Source of the DNA: Phycisphaeraceae bacterium
GTDB lineage: Bacteria > Planctomycetota > Phycisphaerae > Phycisphaerales > Phycisphaeraceae
Assembly: GCA_016763955.1 (NCBI GenBank)
Contig: JAESSU010000059.1
Coordinates: 1-5,779, forward strand
DNA length: 5,779 nt
Direction: 5' to 3'
Below the pieces are notes generated by a model. It was not told the DNA's origin. It saw only the letters and a list, made by a program, of their open reading frames with translations, and did no database searches. The first letter of the stretch is position 1, and each line of letters starts with the position of its first letter. Of this stretch, positions 1-5,501 are shown piece after piece. The translations under genes and the position numbers were made by a program.

Positions 1-26
1 ATTATTAAGGGACTGTATGAGTAGAA
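1..26. repeat. Left terminal inverted repeat of the IS (incomplete)
   Basis: Positions 17-26 (ATGAGTAGAA) match the reverse complement of 1207-1216 exactly. Further out the match continues imperfectly: ATTATTAAGGG here against ATAATTAGCGG in the right end. The outermost bases of this repeat lie outside the window. Confidence 0.7.
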
Positions 27-30
27 CCTA

Positions 31-870
31 TTAAGCTGCTATGGTCATGACCATAGCGAGTTTTTGTTTTGGCGTTATACCGCCGATGGCCATGTTGGGC
101 CGTTCGTTATTGTATGTCCATAGCCACTTTGTGGCTGCATTTTGCACTTCCTCAATCGTTGTGAATATATGTTGGTTCAGCCAGTCATATCGGACCGTTC
201 GGTTGTAGCGTTCGACGTACGCATTTTGTTGCGGATTTCCAGGCTGGATAAACAACAACGTGATGCCATGTTTTTCAGCCCACGCCGCCAATTTATGACT
301 GATGTATTCTGGGCCGTTGTCGGAACGGATGGCACGGGGTTTCCCTCGCCATTCGATTATCTGGTCCAAAGCACGAATGACCCGTTCTGTCGGCAAAGAA
401 AAATCAATATCGATACTCAGTCCTTCCCTGTTAAAATCATCAATCACATTGAAAGCCCTAAAACTTCGACCATCGCTCAGTTGATCATGCATGAAGTCCA
501 TCGACCACGTTTGATTGATGGACATTGGCACCGCCAAAGGTTCAGGTTTATCCCGATATAGCCTCTTTTTTGGTTTAATCCTTAAGTTTAGGGCCAATTC
601 ACAGTAAATTCGATAAACTCGTTTGTGGTTCCATTTGAAGCCTTTTACATTTCGAAGATACAAAAAACACAGCATAAAACCCCAGTTACGGTTGCGCCGC
701 GTTAAAGCTATTAGCCATTCCGCAATGCGTCCATTTTCAACACTTAGCTTTGGTTGATACCGATAACACGTCTCACTGATCGAGAACGTTGTACAGGCGG
801 AGCGAATGCTTAACAGCCCCTTGCGGACAAATTCTTTAGCCATCTCTCGGCGGCGAGACGGCCTTACCAC
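31..870 (-). CDS. IS3-family transposase OrfB (DDE/rve integrase domain)
   Basis: This is the catalytic half of the transposase, which cuts and joins DNA at the element ends. The 279-residue frame starts at a GTG that overlaps the frameshift site; in most IS3 elements this frame is reached by -1 frameshifting from orfA rather than by its own start. An N-terminal HTH_21-like region (about residues 45-100, with the NHKRVYRIY segment) precedes the integrase core. The core has D125 (in WSMDFMHD), D184 (in IRSDNGPEY) and E220 (in [12 protein letters not shown]). The 35 residues between the second Asp and the Glu match the IS3 D(35)E rule. The C-terminal block [19 protein letters not shown] is a family hallmark. 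The frame is intact, but its partner frame orfA is damaged. Confidence 0.93.
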   Translation of the reverse strand: MVRPSRRREMAKEFVRKGLLSIRSACTTFSISETCYRYQPKLSVENGRIAEWLIALTRRNRNWGFMLCFLYLRNVKGFKWNHKRVYRIYCELALNLRIKPKKRLYRDKPEPLAVPMSINQTWSMDFMHDQLSDGRSFRAFNVIDDFNREGLSIDIDFSLPTERVIRALDQIIEWRGKPRAIRSDNGPEYISHKLAAWAEKHGITLLFIQPGNPQQNAYVERYNRTVRYDWLNQHIFTTIEEVQNAATKWLWTYNNERPNMAIGGITPKQKLAMVMTIAA

Positions 871-876
871 TTTTTT
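845..876 (-). promoter_or_regulatory. Programmed -1 frameshift site with downstream hairpin
   Basis: On the minus strand, plus positions 876 to 870 read A AAA AAG in the orfA frame, the classic IS3 slippery heptamer. Slipping back one base changes the reading from Lys-Lys-Trp-stop to Lys-Lys-Val-Val-Arg-Pro, which enters orfB. The orfA stop follows at 866-864. A 5-bp hairpin (TCTCG/CGAGA, plus 845-849 with 854-858, 4-nt loop) begins 11 nt downstream and may act as the stimulator. Confidence 0.75.
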
Positions 877-1175
877 GCCATGGCTTCTTTCAACACATAT
901 TTTTGAATTTGCACTTCGGCGTACATTTTCTTTAGACGTGTGTTTTCAGCTTCAAGTTCTTTCATGCGCCTCATCAACGATGCGTCCATGCCACCATATT
1001 TTAGCGCCATGCCTTAGCACGCTTTCCAGAACCCTATAATGGGTTCTGTGGGGCATTTATAAAAGGACGCGCTGCTCATACCGTGTTCGCGGCAAAGGTT
1101 CGGAACTGTCGATCCAGCCTCGGCCTGTTTTAAAATAGAGATGATTTGCGCGTCTGAATAACGGGATTGTTTCAT
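864..1175 (-). pseudogene. IS3-family OrfA, interrupted by an in-frame stop
   Basis: Reading from ATG at 1175, with GAGGAG at plus positions 1183-1188 as ribosome site, gives MKQSRYSDAQIISILKQAEA and a typical HTH_8 DNA-binding region up to HGMSSASFYK. IS3 OrfA proteins then continue with a short W-R-x-K-Y-G-G join. Here about 15 extra codons intervene and end in TAA (1014-1016), cutting the protein to 53 residues. The same frame resumes after the stop with [20 protein letters not shown], a leucine-zipper-like coiled coil, and runs to a TAA at 864-866. The lesion is therefore an insertion that keeps frame but brings a stop, not a frameshift. A restart at ATG 1008-1010 could still make the coiled-coil half and feed the frameshift, but without the helix-turn-helix. 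Confidence 0.82.
1010..1055. repeat. About 45-nt insertion in orfA with a perfect hairpin
   Basis: This is the segment that breaks orfA. It holds an 8-bp perfect palindrome, CAGAACCC (1027-1034) and GGGTTCTG (1041-1048), around a TATAAT loop. Read in the orfA direction it begins TGCC and ends GGCA, hinting at very short terminal inverted repeats. The limits are approximate because they rest on comparison with remembered OrfA sequences. It could be a tiny palindromic repeat element or a local rearrangement. Confidence 0.55.
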
Positions 1176-1206
1176 TTTGAATCTCCTCAAATAAGTTACG
1201 AGAAAA

Positions 1207-1240
1207 TTCTACTCATTTGTACCGCTAATTATTGGGGGCA
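1207..1240. repeat. Right terminal inverted repeat of the IS
   Basis: Read on the minus strand this end starts TGCCCCCAATAATTAGCGG and reaches the ATGAGTAGAA block shared with the left end. The terminal TG, giving CA on the plus strand at 1239-1240, fits IS3-family termini. The exact boundary is inferred from this alignment, since no target duplication is available. Confidence 0.65.
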
Positions 1241-1432
1241 TTACCCACCGCCTAGTATCTGTCTGCCGTCATATAAATTATCAGATAAAACAATCTCTTA
1301 CTTACTCGTGGAGACAATGTAGATAGTAAAGTTTAGTTTTGCATTGCACTTAAGTAGCGAAGGTGGTTTAGTCATGCCCTTAATGCGATAACTTACAGTT
1401 GGTAGTATTGAAAATGCATGGGAGGCGCTTAG
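1241..1432. other. Intergenic region upstream of the operon
   Basis: This AT-rich stretch of about 190 bp between the IS end and the first operon gene has no coding potential that I can support. It should hold the operon promoter unless that was separated from the genes by the IS insertion. I see no convincing -35/-10 pair; TTGCAC at 1344-1349 with TTTAGT 17 nt downstream is too weak to call. A strong ribosome site, GGAGG at 1421-1425, sits 7 nt before the ATG at 1433. Confidence 0.6.
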
Positions 1433-2500
1433 ATGTTTGATTCTTATTTCAGTAGCTCAATGCCTATGTCGTATGGGCGGGATTTTTCACAGCCCTTGGT
1501 AGAGGGGCCGACCCGAGACATGGGCGCGGTCATTGCGGCAGGGACAAGCAAGGCATTTGTGCTGTCTGGCGAAAGTCTCGGGGGAAATGATCCTGAAGCC
1601 GTTGTCGTGGCCCTGATGGAAGGGCGCAACAATAACGGGTTAATGGATGACCATTATCAGGGCAATAAGATCGCCTTTGTGTGGAGTGCACCGTTTCCCA
1701 GTGGTTTTGTATTCCAATTTTTCCAGTACGACAAAGTGAGCGGCCAAGTTCTTCGGGACATGGAATGCAGCAACGTTGCCGCCGGATGTGCGGCCTATGC
1801 ATTAAGTTCTGGGTTGGCCCAGCTGGACGGTGAGTTGAGTGTTAGTGCCTTCAATGTGAGAACCAATCAACACATGGTTCTGACGCCAGCTTCCCCAAAT
1901 GCACCATGGGACACAGAATGGAATGTGCGCTTCTGGCAGGAAGATTTCACCGCCGAGGCCACTGGTATTGACCGTGAAAACGTGTGTTCGATGAACGGTG
2001 CTGAGGTTAAGTTTTGGGCCTTTGAGCGTGGTAACGCATTCGTTTTTTCTTTATACAACCCGGAGGAAGCGACTCAGTCTCTAATCGCCGCGTTGAATGA
2101 ACAAGGCGGTCAAGCGGTGCTGGCTTCAGGCGGGGACCCTAAAAAATCAATCAACCCTAAGGTGCTGCTCTACACTGTTACAGACGTTCAAGAGGATGCT
2201 GTTTGTGTTAGTGTCGCATGCTTCTTTATGGGTGAAAAACATAAATCATTGCCTGGTTCTGGGGCTATGACGCTGGCAGGATTCCTAGCTGTAGGTCATC
2301 TGGGTGCCAACCCGCCCATGGAGTCCTCGGGCGTGATGCGCTTTTGCATGAAACATCCTTCGGGCGAAGTCTGGGTAATGGCGCACCGGGTTGCGCAGGG
2401 GGGTATCCATCAGGTGGTGGCCACCGAATTTATAACCCCCGCAACCATGCTTTTCGATGGATCGTTTGTTCTTCAAGGAGCTGCAGATGATCACGGTTGA
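1433..2500 (+). CDS. PrpF-like isomerase (diaminopimelate epimerase fold)
   Basis: This 355-residue protein resembles the PrpF family (2-methylaconitate isomerase, 4-oxalomesaconate tautomerase), cofactor-free enzymes that move protons or double bonds next to carboxylates. Visible hallmarks, in order: GTSK at 37-40; GLMDDHYQGNKIAFV at 69-83, matching the family's region with a catalytic Lys (K79 here); ECSNVAAGCAAYALSSGLA at 111-129, matching NCGN with C112 as the expected acid/base Cys; NVRTNQ at 141-146; MGEKHKSLPGSGA at 266-278, matching the second-lobe MG..H+A.P.TGA block; and a C-terminal HPSGEVWV at 308-315. It is slightly shorter than usual PrpF proteins and has about 20 extra residues before GTSK. 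The start at 1433 is backed by GGAGG 7 nt upstream. As first gene of the cluster it probably acts on the peptide or a modified residue rather than in propionate metabolism; that is inference. Family moderately sure, substrate unknown. Confidence 0.72.
   Translation: MFDSYFSSSMPMSYGRDFSQPLVEGPTRDMGAVIAAGTSKAFVLSGESLGGNDPEAVVVALMEGRNNNGLMDDHYQGNKIAFVWSAPFPSGFVFQFFQYDKVSGQVLRDMECSNVAAGCAAYALSSGLAQLDGELSVSAFNVRTNQHMVLTPASPNAPWDTEWNVRFWQEDFTAEATGIDRENVCSMNGAEVKFWAFERGNAFVFSLYNPEEATQSLIAALNEQGGQAVLASGGDPKKSINPKVLLYTVTDVQEDAVCVSVACFFMGEKHKSLPGSGAMTLAGFLAVGHLGANPPMESSGVMRFCMKHPSGEVWVMAHRVAQGGIHQVVATEFITPATMLFDGSFVLQGAADDHG
2475..2480 (+). promoter_or_regulatory. Ribosome binding site deciding the ACAD-like start
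   Basis: AAGGAG lies 6 nt before ATG 2487 and supports that start over the in-frame ATG at 2457. Starting at 2457 would overlap the upstream gene by 44 nt and has no comparable site. The chosen start gives a 14-nt overlap, consistent with translational coupling. Confidence 0.75.
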
Positions 2501-3713
2501 TAGCGACTGCTGGGGGCATCGGGCGAGTTTTGAGGCGGCGTGCCTTGAGGTTTCACCTCCCGCGGCCCTATCATGGATTAAGACGCTTAAGCATGTGGTT
2601 TCGGATCAGGTTCTTCCCCATGCTGTCAAAGTCGATCACACCGCTTCCTATCCCGTTGATGCCATCGCGGCGCTCAGAAAAATTGGGGCTTTTGGGGTCA
2701 CTGTATCCAGCAAATATGGCGGTCATGGTTTTGGGGATGCCATCGCGGCTTTGACTGTGGAAATCGTTGCTGCGGCCTGTCCATCAACGGCGGCGGTGAT
2801 GATGTTCCATTATCAAGTTGTCCGCAGGGTTGAAAAGTCCTGCTCGCCTTCTTTGCGTGCGGATGATCTGCAAAAGCTCGCCAGAGTAAACTGGATCGGA
2901 TCCAGTGCGTGGACCGAATTCGGAGCGGGGGCCGATAAATCGCATCTGACGACTTCCATGAAAACCCAGGACGGCGTTAGCCGGATCACAGGTGCCAAGC
3001 ACTTTTGCACGGGACTAGAAGGGGCATCACTGATTCACGTCTTGCTTGATGCATCCCCAAATGACGATGTCGCCCAGACATTCGTCCGCGTGCTCGTGGA
3101 AAGTCCCGGCGTGGATTGCAGCGAAATCTATCCGCTGCTGGGATTGCGAGGATCATCGACCGGTACTGTGACCCTGACCAATGTCGTTGTCGATGAAAAT
3201 TCAATCATCGGCAAGGTTGGTCAAGCTGGAGAGATGATGAAGGCTAATCATACTTTTTTCATGAACCCGGGGCTCATCGCCATGGGTGTCGCCCATGCCG
3301 CTTTTGTGGAAGCGGCGAACGGAGCCCTTGGTATGTCGCCGGGCGCTCGTGATATATCGGGGTATCAGGCCAGCCGTTTCCGTCTGGTGGAAATGGAGGC
3401 GAGCCTATCCAAGCTCTATGCGCTTTCCACAGATGCCATTCACAAAAACCAGGGGAATGCGACCGACTACCTCAAGGTTAAACTGGTTGCCAGTGAAACG
3501 GCTGTCAAGGTCGCTGAAGGTGCCCTTCGCATGGCCGGCGGACGCGGTTTTCATGCCGATTGGCCCTATGAACGTCATCTGCGCGATGCCTATGCGACCA
3601 TTTTGATGGGGCCCGCAAATGAAATCATCAAGGAGCGCTCCGCCGAAGATATTCTGTCCGGCATTGTGGCGTACAGCCAAGCCAATAATAAATTAACCGA
3701 GAGGGCATCATGA
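2487..3713 (+). CDS. Acyl-CoA dehydrogenase-like flavoprotein, divergent
   Basis: This 408-residue protein has the acyl-CoA dehydrogenase fold: a helical N-terminal domain with LRKIGAFGVTVSSKYGGHG (63-81), a middle beta domain with AWTEFGAGAD (141-150) in place of the flavin-site signature TEP.AGSD, LLGLRGSSTGTVTL (217-230), and a C-terminal helical domain with GALRMAGGRGF (345-355) and RHLRDAYATILMGPANEI (363-380). Family members use FAD to desaturate acyl thioesters alpha-beta, and some relatives are flavin monooxygenases. The usual catalytic Glu of the YEGT motif is missing (MGPAN instead), and I see no Glu at the alternative position near residue 254, where Asn or His fall. It may therefore not be a normal acyl-CoA dehydrogenase. 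Embedded in a RiPP operon and overlapping both neighbours, it probably oxidises the peptide or a small precursor; that is inference. Confidence 0.82.
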   Translation: MITVDSDCWGHRASFEAACLEVSPPAALSWIKTLKHVVSDQVLPHAVKVDHTASYPVDAIAALRKIGAFGVTVSSKYGGHGFGDAIAALTVEIVAAACPSTAAVMMFHYQVVRRVEKSCSPSLRADDLQKLARVNWIGSSAWTEFGAGADKSHLTTSMKTQDGVSRITGAKHFCTGLEGASLIHVLLDASPNDDVAQTFVRVLVESPGVDCSEIYPLLGLRGSSTGTVTLTNVVVDENSIIGKVGQAGEMMKANHTFFMNPGLIAMGVAHAAFVEAANGALGMSPGARDISGYQASRFRLVEMEASLSKLYALSTDAIHKNQGNATDYLKVKLVASETAVKVAEGALRMAGGRGFHADWPYERHLRDAYATILMGPANEIIKERSAEDILSGIVAYSQANNKLTERAS

Positions 3714-4654
3714 GTGAAACATCCAAGAAAACCGGTACCAAAGCTAATAAATCGGTGGCAGGCATTCCGCAGCCACAAGAAACTTATGGAGCCGGATACC
3801 TTTATCATTATTATCCGCAATATCAGGAATTTGCCCAACGTCTGGCGCAAGTTGGCGGCGAGGTTGATATCTACGAGGTTCTTGGCATCCAGTTCAACGC
3901 AGACCCGGACTCGCTGATTCGCTTTGCCGAGGAACTGGCTAAGCCCATCACACTCCATTCCTTTGAGTATTGTCTGGGAAATATTGATTTACCGCCTAAA
4001 GATGTTTTTGATCGTATCCAGTTGCTCGCCAATAATTGTAATTCTGTCTATATCGGCGAGCATCTCGCCATTATGGGCACGTCGGATCAGTATATCGGGG
4101 GATTTTTACAGCCTCTGGGTACGGATGAACAGACAAAGTTGATGGTTGGAAATCTTAAAAAAATCAAAAAAATCTCCAGCTGCCCACTTTTGATTGAAAA
4201 CGCATCGCAGTTTTACCGACAACACGGGGGCGTTTCCTTAGGGCGCCAGTTGCGTGAAGTTTCCGAGGCTGCCGATGTTGGTATACTGCTCAGTTTGTCC
4301 AACATTTCCATCAGTGACAACTTCCAGCCTCAGGATCGCGAGGCATTCCTTTCCGAATTGCCCTTCGAGCGCGTGCGCCAATTGCATGTGTTTTGCGGCA
4401 ATACCGATGAGGAGCAGATGCCAGGCATGGAGAAGGCCCGCATGGAACATGAGTGGTCTTATAAAATGATGCACGAGCTCGCCAAGGATCCCGCCATGCG
4501 GCCTTCGAGTGTGATTTTCGAATTGGAAACGGGCACGCCTTCGTTGCCTGCTGCTGAGAAACTTCGCGACTACATGAATGAAGCTCGTGCACTGTTCTTT
4601 AGTGATAAATCCCAGGCAACCGTTTTAGCAGGAGAGAATAATGCCGCTTCGTGA
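3710..4654 (+). CDS. DUF692/MNIO-family iron-dependent peptide-modifying enzyme, divergent
   Basis: This 314-residue protein matches the TIM-barrel DUF692 family of multinuclear non-heme iron enzymes (MbnB, TglH, ChrH), which oxidise precursor peptides using O2. Aligned blocks: TLHSFEYCLGN (81-91) for the SLHG..LSLG block with ligand H83; GEHLAIMG (116-123) for SEHL with H118; LLIENASQFY (160-169) for LLEN with E163; GILLSLSNISIS (191-202) for GLLLDVNNVYV; RQLHVFCGN (223-231) for the EIHLAGH block with H226; MEHEWSYKMMHEL (245-257) for the DSH..PV..vW block; and VIFELETGTP (268-277) for LIEWDNDVP with E271. The canonical metal-ligand Asp of LLDVNN is Ser195 here, and the DSH block reads EHE. 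About 25 Lys-rich residues precede the barrel. Translation starts by ATGA overlap with the ACAD-like stop and shares 14 nt with the partner gene. Confidence 0.85.
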   Translation: MSETSKKTGTKANKSVAGIPQPQETYGAGYLYHYYPQYQEFAQRLAQVGGEVDIYEVLGIQFNADPDSLIRFAEELAKPITLHSFEYCLGNIDLPPKDVFDRIQLLANNCNSVYIGEHLAIMGTSDQYIGGFLQPLGTDEQTKLMVGNLKKIKKISSCPLLIENASQFYRQHGGVSLGRQLREVSEAADVGILLSLSNISISDNFQPQDREAFLSELPFERVRQLHVFCGNTDEEQMPGMEKARMEHEWSYKMMHELAKDPAMRPSSVIFELETGTPSLPAAEKLRDYMNEARALFFSDKSQATVLAGENNAAS

Positions 4655-5465
4655 AACTCAAGTTTTCCTCACCCGTTATATGCGTGAGCCCATCTTTCGT
4701 GAACAATGGAAGGGCGGGGGAAAAGAGGCTCTTCAAACTGAAATCGGGCTGACGGCCCAGGATTTGGATATGTTGAGCAGCATTCCTATTGAGGACATGG
4801 ACCTCGCCGCAGATGGCTTGCGCGATGACCGGCTCAAAAAACGCCAGTCTGAATTTAGGTACTTCCTCGAATTTCTCGGCCAATATATGCAGGAGGATAA
4901 TTTCCTCAAAGCCTTTGATGCTACCTATACAGGGGGCTGGCAGAGGCGATCGATTGAAATTGATTGGTTTTTGGCATTCGCCACCAAATTCATTTCCGCT
5001 AACGGTTTGCCGGATTATCTACAGACATTGCTTCGGTTTTGTTATCACTACACCAAAATTGCCACGGCACCAGAGATTATCAGCGAAAATACCGTACTTA
5101 ATCCGAGCGAGGCTGGGGTGGAGCCTTATCACATGGTACGGCTGCGTCAGCCATATTGTGTCGAGGCTTTTCGCTACGATGCTTATGGCCTTTCCCAAAC
5201 CGGAGCTCAGCCCAATATGATTCCGGAGCTTGACCTGAACCAGTTGTTGATGGTGAAAAATTATAAATATCACAACCGCTCGATTATCTGGCGTATGCGC
5301 GACTTACCTCCATTTGTAGCAGTTCTTGCGGATGGACCGAAAATGGTTAGCAGTCTTATCGGGCTCTATGACACCGTTACCTATCCTGAAATTGTAGCGG
5401 AACTTCTCAATTTTCACGATGAAGGGATAATTGAGTTTTTGCCACCTTCACACCACCTTGCTTAG
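4641..5465 (+). CDS. MNIO partner protein with RRE-like C-terminal domain
   Basis: This 274-residue protein follows the DUF692 gene with a 14-nt overlap, the usual place for the partner subunit (MbnC, TglI) that binds the precursor and activates the enzyme. Residues 5-45 (VFLTRYMREPIFREQW, then EIGLTAQDLDML) look like a short helical module similar to the N-terminus of DUF2063 or LigA/Nif11-like proteins. The middle (65-145) is helical and aromatic-rich. The C-terminal part (about 198-268) has the pattern of a PqqD/RRE winged helix: a strand pair, then PPFVAVLADGPKMVSSLIGLY, TYPEIVAELLNFHDEGIIEFL. RRE domains bind leader peptides in many RiPP systems. The ribosome site GGAG at 4631-4634 precedes ATG 4641. 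The role is inferred from gene order and fold pattern; I do not recognise a close named homologue. Confidence 0.7.
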   Translation: MPLRETQVFLTRYMREPIFREQWKGGGKEALQTEIGLTAQDLDMLSSIPIEDMDLAADGLRDDRLKKRQSEFRYFLEFLGQYMQEDNFLKAFDATYTGGWQRRSIEIDWFLAFATKFISANGLPDYLQTLLRFCYHYTKIATAPEIISENTVLNPSEAGVEPYHMVRLRQPYCVEAFRYDAYGLSQTGAQPNMIPELDLNQLLMVKNYKYHNRSIIWRMRDLPPFVAVLADGPKMVSSLIGLYDTVTYPEIVAELLNFHDEGIIEFLPPSHHLA

Positions 5466-5486
5466 CGTGTATTTATTTTTAAATTC

Positions 5487-5493
5487 AAGGGAG
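5487..5493 (+). promoter_or_regulatory. Ribosome binding site of the precursor ORF
   Basis: AAGGGAG lies 8 nt before ATG 5502, in the 36-nt AT-rich gap after the partner gene's stop. It is the only good ribosome site in this gap and fixes the start of the repeat protein. No terminator hairpin separates the two genes, so cotranscription is likely. Confidence 0.7.
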
Positions 5494-5501
5494 TAAAGAT
5501 A

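Larger units (their letters stand above)
1..1240 (-). mobile_element. IS3-family insertion sequence, left tip cut off by window edge
   Basis: The element carries the usual IS3-family layout of orfA and orfB in overlapping frames, read on the minus strand, bounded by imperfect inverted repeats. The right terminus ends ...GGGGGCA at 1240, giving the TG...CA ends typical of the family. Aligning the two ends suggests that about 8 bases of the left terminus lie before position 1, so the whole element would be about 1.25 kb, a normal size. Transposase motifs resemble the IS3/IS407-like branch, but the subgroup is not certain. A target-site duplication cannot be checked because the left flank is absent. 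The orfA lesion suggests the copy is no longer autonomously active. Confidence 0.88.

Noticed and set aside
142..561. Plus-strand open frame of 139 codons across the IS
   Set aside because: It is antisense to the conserved transposase catalytic domain and has no recognisable motifs.
1027..1048. Hairpin in orfA read as a transcription terminator
   Set aside because: There is no U-run after the stem on either strand, and it lies inside the broken orfA frame, so an insertion explains it better.
1344..1372. Candidate promoter TTGCAC, 17 nt, TTTAGT
   Set aside because: Too few matches to sigma-70 consensus in both boxes to be called.
2457..2486. Longer N-terminus for the ACAD-like protein (MDRLFFKELQ start)
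   Set aside because: No ribosome site precedes ATG 2457, while AAGGAG sits 6 nt before ATG 2487.
2285..3204. Several minus-strand open frames in the isomerase and dehydrogenase genes
   Set aside because: They are shadows of strongly conserved plus-strand coding sequence with no start signals.
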